64,000 bases of DNA from Bifiguratus adelaidae (Eukaryota; Mucoromycota; Endogonomycetes; Endogonales): positions 216,310-280,309 of the forward strand of contig MVBO01000010.1 of NCBI GenBank assembly GCA_002261195.1. Reading direction: 5' to 3'. The position numbers and the translations under genes are program-made. Of the stretch, positions 1-11,694 are shown in pieces (within the stretch, counting starts at the first letter, position 1; each line of letters starts with the position of its first letter). The notes under the pieces were generated by a model. It had not been told where the DNA came from and ran no database searches. It saw nothing but the letters and a program-made list of their open reading frames with translations.

Positions 1-1204
1 CGTCTTCCAATTGGCGAAGCGCATTGACCGAATCCACCAAGACTTCATCCGAGATCTAGTATGGAAATTGTGAGATCGTCGACAGTAGGCAGTGACACGC
101 ACCTTTTTGGTCTTTTCTGTCAATTGAGCCGACTCTTGGGCATCACTGAGCTTTTTACTTAAAATATCTCTTAATATTGACAATTCTTGCTGCATCATTT
201 GGTTCTTCTGGCGCGCTGCTTCTTCGCTTAGTTTGAGCTTCTCTTCGGTCCTGTACAGATAGCAATGAGAAGGGATCAGCAAGATGCGCTCACACTCACT
301 GTTGCAATTGTGATTTCAGCTCATCTAATCGAACATCAAGCTCTAGATCTACTTGCTTCCCAACTTCGCCATCGCTTTTACCATTGCCGTTCGGTGCTAT
401 GAGGGATTGCTTCGACTCCAACTCCATAATCTCCGCCTGCAGCCGGTTGATGTGGTTGGTGTACATTGTATTGATTTCGAAGATTTCTTGATGAAGCCGT
501 TCTGAAATATGATTAGGGCTACAGGTCGATCAAGCATACATTGCGGATCACTCACCATTCTCTTCAATCTTCTGTTCGAGGTCTAGATGTGTTGCTTTCA
601 ATGCTTCTTGAGATTGCGCACTACCTTTGCGTGCACCGGAACCGAAGAGACCAAAGGAAGCCGAATTCTATTCAGAGAGTGCAACGTTAAAAGGCGCAGT
701 CTGACACACCTGAAATACCGACATTTTTCTCATCCTGCAACAATTGTATTCTTTTCGCTAATCGATCGTTGTGGAAGTTTAGAACATCCAGCTCTTCTTT
801 GGCCTAAACTTCTTCAGCGTCATCCTACATATGGGCAACTTCCAGACCTTTCGTAACTCTTTTTCTTTTTGGTTGGCTTTGCTCTGCAGCTCCTCGTTGA
901 CAGCTTGTTCCTGCTTAGTGTCAGCACCTGCGTGACTACATCGTACTTCAAACTCTTCTCGTACCTTCAGGATAGCCTTCTTTAAAACCGTGTGCTGCGC
1001 TTTTATCCTGTGCGTGTTCCGCACGTTGAGTGCGTGTCAGTAATTTATCTGCCTTAAACACCAACCTAGAGTATTCTTGGAAAAGCCTTTGATATTTGTG
1101 TGCCAACTCCTCGGCGGAGGTTGGGATTCCTCCTAACAACTCGCTCGTCAACTAGGCTCCTACATAGGTTTTCGTCTTCGTCTCACCGGAGTTAACCGAG
1201 CCAT
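1..1204 (-). CDS. PPP1R21-like KLRAQ-domain coiled-coil protein (3' end outside window)
   Basis: Reading the minus strand and splicing several 40-55 nt introns gives a protein beginning with a KYQRLFQEYSR segment, then KAQHTVLKKAILK, then LDVLNFHNDRLAKRIQLLQ, then LEQKIEENERLHQEIFEIN. The order and spacing match the N-terminal KLRAQ domain of animal PPP1R21, an endosome-associated coiled-coil protein of the FERRY complex. The start is inferred: an ATG at 1202-1204 is followed after six codons by a possible 35-nt intron ending at CTAG near 1152; without that splice the reading hits a stop. The gene runs off the window at position 1, so the C-terminal half is unseen. Family identity rests on motif order recalled from the human protein; function in endosomal transport is by homology only. 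Confidence 0.72.
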
Positions 1205-1942
1205 AGCGTGTAGCAGACGCGCCCTCGCTCATGTGTAGTGATATAATTTGATCCAAAAACTACAGCGAGCAGGACGGTTGTGCATTACCAGCCCTAAGAT
1301 ACCTGAACTCGCTTCCTTACACAAGGTTGAGGCACGTTGGTGTGACTTCCGCCAAGTAAGAATTCCACGTGACTTTGAGTTGCGGTTTAATTCATCAATT
1401 TTGAAAGCGTTAAAACCAATACACAATGGGCGCTGCCTCGACAATTGCAATTGAATCTCCTAGACATCCCGTATCTTGCTACTAAAAGAGTTATGGTTTC
1501 AATTTGGACTCGAGACGAAGAGATTTGACATATCAAACGCTTGGCAGACAAGGGAACCTACTAAAACATCGATATACGAGGTTTCATGTAACAAACAAAT
1601 AACCTCCCACACTTAATGTCTCAATATCAGCCCAAAACCATCGCGGAAGGGTAAAATTCAATTTCACTGAAACTTGACGGATTCAGCGCTCGCGACGTAC
1701 GCTCAGCGTACTCCATGATGGCTAGTCCCCACATTTCGGATCATCAAGGCAATTTACGACCTCTATCGATACACTTTGAAACCCATTGTTTGTTTGCGAT
1801 ATGATGTGAACAAACACTCATCCCATTTACTTGCGTCTTTCGTTCTTACGTATTGTCTGCTAGTATCGGTCAAAAAGCATTCAATCTTCGCGGCGCAAGC
1901 CGTGACATGGTTCAGTAAACTGGATTTAACAATTTACATACG
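1205..1942. other. Intergenic region between divergent genes
   Basis: About 740 bp between the start of the KLRAQ gene (minus) and the RING gene (plus), so it should hold both promoters. Only short overlapping ORFs without family resemblance are present. I searched it for an upstream exon that would give the RING protein a signal peptide; a hydrophobic stretch is encoded near 1815-1890 but no splice joins it in frame. Confidence 0.5.
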
Positions 1943-3751
1943 ATGGCGTCTAATAGTATTGCCTACAATCTCCGGGTCGATACTATCAAGTGCGAAGTCC
2001 AACATCCTTGCTTGATTGTGAGCACGTTCAATACTATGGATGTGTCTGTCCTTCAACGGAACATGAGCATGCCATTGCCTCTTTCGGGAGTCCAAGGCGT
2101 TCTCGTAGATGCAAGTGATGCCTGTGCAGACAAGCCCCACTTCAATACTCTGGAGTTGGATCAGCCATGGATCGGTCTCATCTCCTCAACGTCCCAATGT
2201 CCGGTATCCAAGCAGATCTCCGGATTGCAAGCATCATCTGCGGCCGCCGTTATCCTCCACCCTACGCAACAATGGTTGCTCAACACGGCTCAGGATACAG
2301 GCTATATCGCTACTCTTGAAGCTCCGGTTGCCTTGTGTGATGCCAGCACGATGGCATACCTATATCGCCAAATGACACTTACCGAGAATGCATTTGAATC
2401 CCCCCCTAAGCGAGCCAACGTCACCGAAACCATGGTGACTATTCAATACAATGGTTCGGATTCCACACCTTTCAATTCTGATGGTTCGAATGCCCGGGCA
2501 GGAAGCGGGCCTGGTGTCAATAACTTTTTGGTCTATGGTAAGTTCCGCTTTTTTGTCTGATGCCATTCCGAGCAATCTCCAGGTATCGTCATTGTGCTCG
2601 TTATGGTGATCTTCATCTATGTAAGTCGCAAGATGCAGGCGTGGACCACTGCATTGACCGGTGACTATCAGATACTTATTGTCTACGTGATTCGGCCATT
2701 GGTACGCCGCAACTTTCAAGCGACCAGTCGCAGTTATCCATTGGATCTATCTCCATTTTCCGAAGCCGATGCATCCAGTCGCCGACCGACTCGCGGAAAA
2801 ATCAGTCAACACCTGATCAACACACTACCTGTTCGAACCTTTCGCGAGGAAGAGTTTCGGGAGCTATGGAAGTCAAAGCCTGCAGTGCTACAAGTTCAGG
2901 ACGGAGACGAGAGTCCTGCGGGTAGGGAGAACGCTTCCAGTATCATGAGTGAAGAGGAGCTCCATGAGGACGCTCGTGCCGTCAAGGACGATGATCAAAG
3001 CTCTACTCGACGAAGTGGGATGATTACACATCGGAAATCCTTGGCAAATGGAAAAGGAGAAGTATGTCCCATCTGTCTGGAGCAATTGAAGGATTGCAAA
3101 GATCAAGTGCGAGTGCTACCTTGGTAAGTATCTGTTTGCCGAAAGTTATATCTATTCTCAAATGCCGATATTAGTTGTCACTACTTTCATGTTCACTGTA
3201 TCGACGTTTGGTTGCGCAAGTCAAACATGGCAATTTGTCCATTGTGCAAAGCCGACGTTTTCGATGGTCGATCCATGAAGAAAGCCAACGAATCGGCACG
3301 GGGACAGATGCTCGATTATCAACAGCGTCATGCTGGACGAAGATATCGTTTCGACGAGATATTTTCCACATTTTACATGAGTCATTCTCACAGCGAACCA
3401 CTGCTCTCTGTCAGACATACCAGTATTCCACTCTTGCATCGAAGACCGCGGTCTGAAGGAGTAGTCGTTCCAATGGCGACTCATTCTCGCTCAACCAGAC
3501 AGAGTTCTACGTCATTACCGCCAGACTGCGACGCATTGCGTAGCGTCGTGATTGATGATCAATGTCAGACCCGTTCATCAGATGGACGGAGCACTGTTGG
3601 CAATTTTGAATGGCCATCCTGGTTGTCAGTGCCATGGCATACGGTCCGTATAGAAGAGCAAGCACCCAATCCTCCGACGTCTCCTCGGACGCTTGCTCCT
3701 CTTCCCCGCAGAGGAATGGAAATGAATCGAAATGACGGTACTGTAGTATAA
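1943..3751 (+). CDS. Membrane-anchored RING-H2 E3 ubiquitin ligase (PA-TM-RING-like)
   Basis: Three exons (1943-2537, 2583-3123, 3175-3751) give about 570 residues. The first ~200 residues resemble a lumenal protease-associated (PA) domain, including GVLVDASDACADK. A hydrophobic segment GIVIVLVMVIFIYV follows directly after the first intron and is the single membrane span. The cytosolic part is Ser/Glu-rich, and carries CPICLEQL...LPCCHYFHVHCIDVWL...CPLC, a complete RING-H2 with all eight metal ligands; the second intron splits the central Cys codon. A low-complexity Arg/Ser/Pro tail follows. Proteins of this build ubiquitinate cargo at endosomes or vacuole. No signal peptide is visible: an in-frame stop sits just upstream of the ATG, so either the start is internal or a distant 5' exon was missed. 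Confidence 0.85.
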
Positions 3752-4280
3752 ATGTTGCTTTGCTTAATGGATGCCTATTTCGAATAACAAAAATGTCTGA
3801 ACTACCGACCCTCTCCATCAGAACGAGCCTGATGCAGACAGGTACTAAGATGTCCAAGCACGATCTTTGCTGTATATTGACGGTCAAGCTAAAACTATGG
3901 AGCGCAAAGAGTTCGCGACCAACACATACGCATTCAATTGTCTGCCGCACAGAAGACAATTGTGGTCAAAGGAAACAACATTGCAGTCACGTGGCAAATA
4001 TAATGCAGACATGAAAATTATGGGATTGTTCTTGCAAACCAAGCATGCACTGATATGCAGAGGGCTCAAGTTGCAATAGCTGCACGGTATTCCATATAAC
4101 CTTAAAAATTGCGGCAGTAGACGGTAGTAGACACCGCCGCAATAGAGCGATCGCAAACAAGTCCGTGTGCCAATCAAGAATAAAAGGTGCTGGTAGGATG
4201 ACGGTCTCAAATTGCCAAAAAGGGAAGGTTACAGCTGTTATGTAAGAGTCTCGATCACCATTCCTCTTTCACTCATAGTC
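3752..4280. other. Intergenic region, no gene seen
   Basis: About 530 bp downstream of the RING gene and upstream of the MDR gene, both on the plus strand. Only short ORFs in conflicting frames are present, with no recognisable family. It presumably contains the RING 3'UTR and the MDR promoter. Confidence 0.5.
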
Positions 4281-5453
4281 ATGAAAGCAGCCTACGTTAC
4301 AGCCTATGGTGGTCCTGAGAAGATTGTGGTGGGTGAATGGGACAAGCCTACTGCCACAGCACCCGACCATGTTGTTATCGAAGTGTTTGCAGCGAGTTTA
4401 AACCCTATCGGTAAGTGTCAACTTCTTATGTGTTTACTTTGCTAAGTCGCATTTCTTTACCTAGACTACAAGCGTAATCGTGGCGACATGCGAATCATGA
4501 AGAGCGAGACATTCCCTCATCGCTTTGGATATGATGTATCTGGAATCGTCGCTGAAACCGGCACGGGTGTTACCAACTTCAACGTTGGAGACGCTGTTTA
4601 CGCCAGAGTTGACGAGGAAGAAGCCGGTAAGCGAAACAGCAAATGATCATTGTGCATATTCGAGACATGCTTAACCCATCTCTAGGCACACTGGCCGAAT
4701 ATGTTTTGACGACCGAGAGCAAGTGCGCCAAGAAGCCAAGCAACATGAATCACAAGGAAGCAGCTGCTTTACCGCTTGCTGCCATGACTGCTTTGCAAGC
4801 CTTTGAAAGAGCAGGTGTTAAAAACAACAACTTCAAGAAAGCGTTTATCACGGGCGGTGCAGGTGGAGTCGGTCACTATGCCATCCAAATTACCAAGAAT
4901 GTGTTTGGCATCGAGGAAGTCGCAACGACGGTTAGCGAGAAAAAGATGGATCTCATTAAATCACTCGGCGCAGATGTGGTCATTGACTACAAAAAAGTGT
5001 GTGGTGAATTGAAGACACAGCCATCGCTAACAGTATGCTCAGGAGAAATACGTTGAGAAGCTTTCCAATTACGATTTCGTCTTCGATACGACTGGTGAAG
5101 TGGTCTCAACCTTTCCTATTATTCGTAAAGGGGGACATGCTATCTCTATCGCCACCATTCCTGACGGCGACGAAACAGCTAGACTTATGCCTATCAATTG
5201 GTTCGTGAAAAGCCTGCTCAATGTCATGTCATGGAACACACGACGGTTAGCCAAGGTGGCGAATGTGAATTATCAGTACATCTTTCTGCGAGCGAGTGGA
5301 GCCGAACTTGAGAGAATTCGCCAATGGGTGGAGGAAGGCAAGATCAAGTCTGTGATTGATAGCATTTACTCCCTTGATCAATCCGCAGAGGCGATGCAAA
5401 AGATCATGGATGGCCATGCGACAGGCAAAATCGTTGTGGAAGTCAAGGCTTAA
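4281..5453 (+). CDS. Zinc-independent MDR quinone oxidoreductase / enone reductase
   Basis: Four exons joined by three GT-AG introns (near 4412-4465, 4627-4685 and 4998-5041) give about 330 residues. The N-terminal GroES-like fold has ASLNPIDYKRNRGD and FGYDVSGIVAETG; the nucleotide-binding fold has GGAGGVGHYAIQI, the NADPH-binding glycine motif of the medium-chain dehydrogenase/reductase family, and SLGADVVIDY after it. No structural-zinc cysteine cluster is present, as in zeta-crystallin/quinone reductases. It likely reduces quinones or alpha,beta-unsaturated carbonyls with NADPH; the exact substrate cannot be read. The start at 4281 matches the usual MKAAYV beginning although the frame stays open further upstream. 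It is not one of the 46-49 kb cluster copies. Confidence 0.88.
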
Positions 5454-5476
5454 ATTGTCTACGTCACCCGTTCTTT

Positions 5477-5482
5477 AATAAA
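5477..5482 (+). terminator. Candidate polyadenylation signal AATAAA
   Basis: An exact AATAAA lies 24 nt after the stop codon of the MDR gene, and only 36 nt before the ATG of the Nup54 gene on the same strand. Its position suits 3'-end formation of the MDR mRNA. Confidence 0.45.
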
Positions 5483-5517
5483 AGCTCATTGGCAAGGAAG
5501 ACCACTGACCGTGTAGC

Positions 5518-7393
5518 ATGGCGTTTACGTTTGGTAAGGTTGCTCTACTGCATAAGGCGCCAACGATCTAACACAAAACTTGCCTGCCATTAGGTGCCGC
5601 GTCAACGTCACAAGCGCCGTTCTGTAAGTTGAAAGAGAGCCTCATGAATGTCATGTAATCCTTTTGGTGTCAAACAGCGTTTGGAGGCACGAATACCTCA
5701 ACGGCACCAAGTTCGACAGGTTTCGGTACTGGCTTTGGTTCCAATGCGTCGACCTCTACGCCCTTTGGAGCTACAAGTACAAGCTCGGCTCCGTCAACTG
5801 GTTTCAACTTTGGATCTAGCGCCCCTTCGAGCTCAGCCGGTCTGCTGTTTGGGCAGGGAACAAGCTCAGCGACGACATCGACTTCCAATCCTACAGCTGG
5901 CACAGGCTTGTTTGGTAGCACAGGCACGGCTCCAACGCTAAGTTTTGGCGGTCAATCATCCACAGGAGGGTTGTTTGGAGGTCAGGGCACAACGTCGACC
6001 GCGCCTAGTTCAACAGGCACAGGTCTTTTTGGAGGAGCAACGTCTACGCCTGCTTTTAGTTTTGGTGCCACATCTACAGCTCCAACAGGCGGTCTTTTCG
6101 GAAGTACGAGTACAGCTGGATCCACAGGAGGATTGTTTGGTGGAAGTTCCACGTTTGGCGCCAAGCCCCCCGGAACAACTGGCACTGGATTTGGCTTCGG
6201 TACCGGCAGTACAACACAGCAGACGTCACTATTCGGTGCGCAAACACAGCCACAAACTGGCTTGTTTGGCAGTCAAATGCAGCAACAACCATTACAACAA
6301 TCGCAAATGCAATGTGAGTTATATCTGTCTTCCTTCTATGATCGGCCCGCTCATGTCATCTCAGTCCCCTCTCAGAGTATACCAGCAAACCAATGGGAGC
6401 AGCTCATGGCTATCAAGCAGCTATGGAACCCACAATCCCCTAATTGTCCCTTCAAGGTAAAAGCCTTATCCTACGATTGGAGTCAAAATCACTAATTCAT
6501 CCCAGCATTACTTTTATAACCTTGTTCATCCATCCGATGTGCAATATTACGTCAAACCACAAGATGCCGATCCGCAACTGTACATACAAGCTCAGCAAAA
6601 TAATCCCGATCCAACCTGGTAAGTGCTCTCAACAAGGGTCAGCACCATTTCAAGGCAAAGGCTAATGCCAATATAGTATGGTACCCGCTCTTGCCGTAGG
6701 ATTCGACGATGTAAAGAAGCGGATAGACCTACAAAATCAAACCTGCTCCATGCATGCAGCCAAAGTGAATGTGAGTGAACGGAACAGGCTGTTGTGGCCT
6801 GTGCTGACATCAAGTAGGAAACTGCCAAGAAAATAGATGATCTTGCCAACAAGCATCGTCTGCAAAATGAATCCAAGCTGGATGAGCTAAGGCAGAAGCA
6901 AATGAATCTGGTACAAAGAGTCTTGGAGGTAAGACAATGATTAAGCGATCCGAACCAACGTTGACGACCATACTTGCTAATACAGCTGATGGCCAAGATC
7001 CAAGTGCTACAGAACAAAGGAACGCCTTTACGACCGGAAGAGGAAGCCCTAAAAGCCAAACTGGAAGGCCTGCTGTTACAAATACAAAAGCCGAATGAAT
7101 ACAGGGCAAAGGTCAATGAGTTGAAGGCACAGCTTAGCATTCTCAAGGAGAGTCGAAGGCTTTACGGGAAAATCTCTCTGGATTATGCTGCTTGGAACGC
7201 TCCTGACGAAGAGCAAATGAAGATTATCACGCGGGTACGTTGCGAACCGAGTCATGTGTGCGCTCTTGCTCACTGTTTGCTATAGGTTCTCGAAAACCAA
7301 CAGACCGGATTGAATCATGTGATCACGACCGTGAAAGAGGATCTCGAAGATCTCCGCGAGATAGACCGTGGATTTATCATTAAAAAGAACTAG
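5518..7393 (+). CDS. NUP54: FG-nucleoporin Nup54 (Nup57 in yeast)
   Basis: The gene begins with a 16-nt exon encoding MAFTF and is split by about nine introns. Residues ~1-210 are Ser/Thr/Gly-rich with many FG and GLFG units such as GTGLFGG and TGGLFGS. After an intron near 6313-6362 the structured part starts (ANQWEQLMAIKQLWNPQSPN), then the phenylalanine-free helical Nup54 domain with long coiled-coil helices rich in Lys/Gln/Leu and a conserved EYRAKVNELKAQLSIL segment. The end is DRGFIIKKN. Nup54 sits in the central channel of the nuclear pore in the Nup62 complex. The family is firm; exon borders at the GLFG end are my own splicing. Confidence 0.9.
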
Positions 7394-7447
7394 ATTGCAA
7401 CATGTAGTCTACATGACTTGTATTGTACACGAACGCATTAGCAACCA

Positions 7448-8479
7448 TTAGGACGTCTCTTTGTAGGGATACTCTACGAGAACGTTACGACAATGACCAA
7501 AATAACCAATGGCATGACAGGACTTACCGAATTCAGCATCCTTTCGTCTCCATAGCTTGCGCTTCTTCTTTGTGGTCACATGCTCAGCCCAAGCTTCAAC
7601 ACAATGTTCCTTTTTGAACCTACGAATGAAGGTGGGATCCCTGGAAACCCCCGTTTGAGTGATTTTCGGTATATATGGACGTTCAACCTACCATAACTCG
7701 GAGGCAATCCCTAAATCTTTGCAGCATCGCATGAGCGCATTGCTCTTACATCCTTCAGCAGCGGTGGGAAAGTTACTCGGATCGAAATAGTCTTGTTCAC
7801 CACGTGCTTGCGATACGAATCTGAGCTAGAGTCAATGCCAGACTTGTTGATTTGGGCACATACACTGCTTACCTGCCATGACAGACCAACGCGTACTCTC
7901 GTGAAATGTTGCGCTCGTTCATGTGGTGTTCGCCTCGTGGTGCCAGTCCCCATCCACCAGGTCCAAAAGCTCGGTTCAGGATCCTTCTATACTTTATCTC
8001 GGGAAGGTAAAGCAGGCCATCTGCGCATGGAATGTCAGAGGTTGTCTTGTCTTGTCCTGCCATCATGGTGATGACCCATGGACGTACCTGGCTTGATTTC
8101 GATATCCTCAGGCGGTATAGGCTCCATCAACACTTGAGCGACTTCCTTGGGAAACGGCTCCACACTCAAACCATGAAACGATCGAGACCAATTCCGCGAC
8201 TGCTCTGGTTCATTCAAATCGATGGGCTCCTCGCGTGTCGCAAACTGGATAGGTTCAAAGGTGGGCGCAGCCATCGGTTTAGCTTTCGGCGCTGAAGTTG
8301 GGGTTGCGTTTGACTCTCTTGCTTCGGCTGCTTTAGCTGCGCGTATCGGACGAGTACTCGTGGCGAGACATTGTACTAATCTCAAAGACCGACCGGGTGA
8401 CTGAGAATCGTTGGCTTAATCATCTGCCATGTACGCATTTCACAACCCTTACCAACTTTCGCGTAACCTGCGTCCACAT
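7448..8479 (-). CDS. MGM101: Mitochondrial genome maintenance protein Mgm101
   Basis: Five introns are removed to give about 250 residues. A first exon of nine codons (8453-8479, MWTQVTRKL) joins over a 52-nt intron to [21 protein letters not shown], an Arg-rich presequence fitting mitochondrial import. The conserved core follows: [80 protein letters not shown] and a Lys/Arg-rich tail ending EYPYKETS. Mgm101 is a Rad52-like DNA-binding recombination protein needed to keep mtDNA. An (AG)n tract lies just upstream of the ATG. The start codon choice is supported by frame, splice and presequence character; without the first exon no ATG is available. Confidence 0.93.
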
Positions 8480-8485
8480 ACCGCA

Positions 8486-8506
8486 AGAGAGAGAGAGAGA
8501 GAGAGA
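8486..8506. repeat. (GA)n microsatellite in the MGM101 leader
   Basis: About ten AG units on the plus strand, read as CT units on the coding strand, end seven nt upstream of the Mgm101 ATG. It gives the mRNA leader a long pyrimidine tract. Confidence 0.85.
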
Positions 8507-8559
8507 AGGCAGAGTGAGCGCAGACGCACCTTTATTCGGGAGCTCGATTTGGGAATATT

Positions 8560-9312
8560 CTAACATCCAGTGGGAGCAGGAACGGTGATAAGCTTAACGA
8601 CACCATCAGTGCCAATGCCATGATTGTAGCCACTTCCATCATTTGGAGCGACCAAGTTGGTAATGTCCTCAACGGTAGCAGGGCCAAAAACACATCCATC
8701 GAAGCCGGTTCCACCCTTGACGGCATTGTTGGCGACATAGTTTCTGCCGAGATCATAGCCATTGGGAACGATATTGTGGTTCTGGGAAGCAGATTCTTCC
8801 TGACTGGCAGCGATGAACCAAGCACCGGAGGTGGATTGGTAGAAGCCACGGACGTGTTGACCGCCAATAAGGGACTCGGTGCAGGAGCCAACGCCGGAGG
8901 GATCATTGTAATTCTCGCGATAGATGAAGGTTTGATTCTGGAAACCGCGTCCGTCACCGCTGTCAAAGCCGTCATAGCCACCAGCGTGGAGATTAAAGCA
9001 CTCATGGTCAAAGTTGATCGCTTGGAACCAGGAAAGGATGCCTCCCTTGACGCTATCATCAGGATTGGATACGGAACCTCCGGAGAGACCACTGATCGAA
9101 GGAGTCAGATATCGATGTAATCTATACGCCGCCGTATCTTACCTGATGATGACATTGACAGGCTCGTAATTGGTAGTGCCCAAGGGATATTCCTTCATGT
9201 TAGTAGCACCGGTGTTGGGATTGTAGTAAGCGGCAGAACCTCTCTTGATGGCGGCAGCATTGGCGGCAGCTGCCAACAAGGCAATTTGGACGATACGGAA
9301 AGTGATTTGCAT
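8560..9312 (-). CDS. Secreted protein of a conserved fungal family of unknown function
   Basis: Two exons, with an intron near 9090-9142, encode about 230 residues. The start MQITFRIVQIALLAAAANA is a signal peptide followed by a KR site. The mature part reads YEPVNVIISGLSGGSV, LSWFQAINFDHECFNLHAGG, DGRGFQNQTFIYRENYNDP, SCTESLIGGQHVRGFYQS and HNIVPNGYDLGRNYV. I recall this pattern from secreted proteins of basidiomycetes and other fungi that carry no assigned function. Four cysteines in the mature part could form two disulfides. The second exon has no internal Met, so it looks like non-coding DNA unless spliced; a longer antisense ORF masks it. Confidence 0.75.
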
Positions 9313-9956
9313 ATCAAAGGTAGGAACGCTCCACGCACTTGCCTGCTAGGTCACATTGGCGCTACTTATACCTTGTCATCGCCGAGAACGCGCTCTAGGT
9401 ACATCCAATCAATGCCATCCGCGTGTAGGCAATCGTGAGAGCTGTCACTGAGCAATCAACATGGACACCGTTGCAGTCTGGTTGTGCACCAAAAATTTGG
9501 CCGGGTGTAGCACAACGGTTGGAAAAGGGATGTTGTTGCTGCTGAGCTATCCTTCATTCGGAACCCTGGGATCGCTTCCTTATTCATTCCTGGTTGAATA
9601 CGCGTCTGCCATTTGGAAGCCAATGGAATGCGAAAATGGCACACGGCAAATGCTGTCTGGGCACTATTAGCATTATGCCAATACATCCTTCTATCCTTAT
9701 CTCAGTGGCTCACAGCTTTGCTCTCACTCTTCTCGGCATTTTGCCGTTTGCCGATCAATGACAGGGTCCTTATTCCACACACCTGGATTGGGTAACCATC
9801 ATGTGGATCTTTGCGTCGGACAGGTATCTGTAAATCAAGAGAATGACAGCCAATGGTCAAGGAAACGTGCTAACAAGGGCACAGAGCACGCGCGTGGAAT
9901 GTCGCGCTTCATCGACGAAAGTGGAACGCGCCAAATTGGGAATTGAGCTTTTCGGC
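9313..9956. other. Intergenic region, no gene seen
   Basis: About 640 bp between the start of the secreted-protein gene (minus) and SHQ1 (plus). It should hold two divergent promoters. No ORF in it resembles a known family. The frame of SHQ1 stays open upstream to 9843, but those residues are not part of the family. Confidence 0.5.
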
Positions 9957-11616
9957 ATGATTACGCCGACGTTCAAGATCACACAGGACAGTGACTTTGT
10001 GACGATATACATCAACGTGCCTCATGCTCGAGCGCAAGACGTAGACACATTTGTTGATGGTACAGAGTTCCGATTCCACCTTAATCCGTACTTTCTTCGT
10101 CTTTATTTCCCTGCACGACTGATTGAGGACGATCGGGCCGAAGCTTCCTATGACATCAACACTGGTGTCTTTACGTTCAAAATCGCCAAAGAAACGCCCG
10201 GAGAACAGTTTGAGGATCTTGACCTCTTGTCAACATTACTTGCTCGCAAGGGGGAAACCAAGGAAAATACCGCGAAGAAACCATTGATCGAAGTGTTGTC
10301 ATCGACTGACGAGCCTGACGCAGAGGAGATACACACGTCTGATCCAAGCATACGTGAAGCTGCGCAATTCAATTGGGAGCTATTTCAACAACTACCCGAT
10401 GAAGATGCACAGCTGCGCACGAGTGCGACATCGCGGTATGGATTCGCGAATCAATATAGCGGATACTTTACGCATTGGCGGGAGACTGCCAATGAAGTCA
10501 TGGATATCTCTGATCCGGAGCATATGACCTCGGTGGAGCGACGCCAAGAACGCACAAGGAATGAAGATGAAAAGTTTGATGAGGATTACTACGTGTAAGT
10601 GTCATTCACCTGCCGTAGATAGGATGCGTTAACATTGCACAGAGCGGATTTCTTGAATGCAAAAGATATAGAGCATCTCATCAAGTTTGAGACTATTTTT
10701 CACAAGGAATTGCAACGGGTTGAGAAGGACACAAAGCCAAAGCCTTTGATTCAGGAAGTCTCACCAGCGACGACCTCTGCCTCGAACACTCATCCGGTTG
10801 TAAGCGACAGTGCGACTTTAACAGGCCCTGCGCAGGGTGAAAATCGTTCTCTCATCAAATTGACAGAAGACGACGAACACCTCCTTCTCAGCTTAGCGAG
10901 AAAAGAATGCAAGTAGGCAATTGAAACTGTGCTGTAAGATCCTAACAGGTTCTCTATTCCCTTCTACAGACTTGCGCGATCACGAACGAAGTCTATACAT
11001 TGGTCTTGTCGATCTACTGTTCGCGTATTGCTATGATCAGCGGGTTAATGAAGGTGAAAGTAATGTGGAAAGCTGTTGGAACATTGGCAAGCTCAGCGCA
11101 TGCATGGCCGGTTTGGAAGATCCCGAGTCCTTTCGACCCGTGCTTGTCACCTCCTTTCGACGGGCATTAGCCTATCCCCTCTACCGACAATTCGACTTGT
11201 GTCGCAAAGTTCAAGAGGATGTGTGCGTCATTATGCGATTGGGAAAGCGGGCGGTCCTGAAGGCACTATTGCAACTGAAGCGATTGTTTGATCACCACGA
11301 TATCTACTACGTTTACTCCAAGATTTGGCTAGACGATTATTGCGTATGGATTCAAGGCACAAAGTGAGTAGGCGTTGGGCGTAGTACGGTGACAACTTAA
11401 GTTGATTTTGTACAGAGATGAGGTGCTCAGGGTCCTTGCCAATGAGGTCCAAAAATGTACCATCCAAAAAGAGGAACTGGGTTGGGATCTGCCGGAACTT
11501 GAACAAGTAAGTCGTCCATCATGTGTAGAGGAAGCGAGCACAAAACTGATGCTGTTTAGCTTGCGAAGACCATGGCGGAAGAGATGCATGGCGACATGAA
11601 CGATCATGAAGCGTAG
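9957..11616 (+). CDS. SHQ1: H/ACA snoRNP assembly factor Shq1
   Basis: Five exons (9957-10594, 10643-10908, 10970-11363, 11416-~11508, ~11561-11616). The N-terminus MITPTFKITQDSDFVTIYIN is the CS domain, with PYFLRLYFPARLIED and ASYDINTGVFTFKI typical of Shq1. After a variable acidic linker the Shq1-specific helical domain follows: YLRDHERSLYIGLVDLLFAY, SCWNIGKLSACMAGL and DVCVIMRLGKRAVLKALLQL. Shq1 holds dyskerin/Cbf5 before H/ACA particle assembly. The second intron uses a GC donor (GCAAGT at 10909): only that splice gives KEYLRDHE, while reading on gives a stop after KECK. Confidence 0.93.
10909..10969 (+). other. GC-AG intron in SHQ1
   Basis: Donor GCAAGT at 10909, acceptor CTACAG ending at 10969, with CTAAC as a possible branch site near 10950. 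Splicing here restores the Shq1 domain in frame (KEY/LRDHE). Confidence 0.85.
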
Positions 11617-11694
11617 AATCGCATTCTGTTCTGCGTAAGCTGTGCAGACAAGTATATAATGTACAATATAATACCATCCTCGCGCAGACGACAT

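Noticed and set aside
1776-1935. Hydrophobic peptide as signal-peptide exon for the RING protein
   Set aside because: No ATG is present and no GT-AG splice joins it to the RING frame in phase.
5511-5535. Nup54 start at a later Met
   Set aside because: The 16-nt first exon MAFTF joined by a clean GTAAGG donor continues the FG-type sequence, so the early ATG at 5518 is preferred.
8620-9120. Plus-strand ORF of 166 codons
   Set aside because: It lies antisense to the secreted-protein gene, has repetitive low-complexity composition, and no conserved motif; the minus strand has signal peptide, intron and family motifs.
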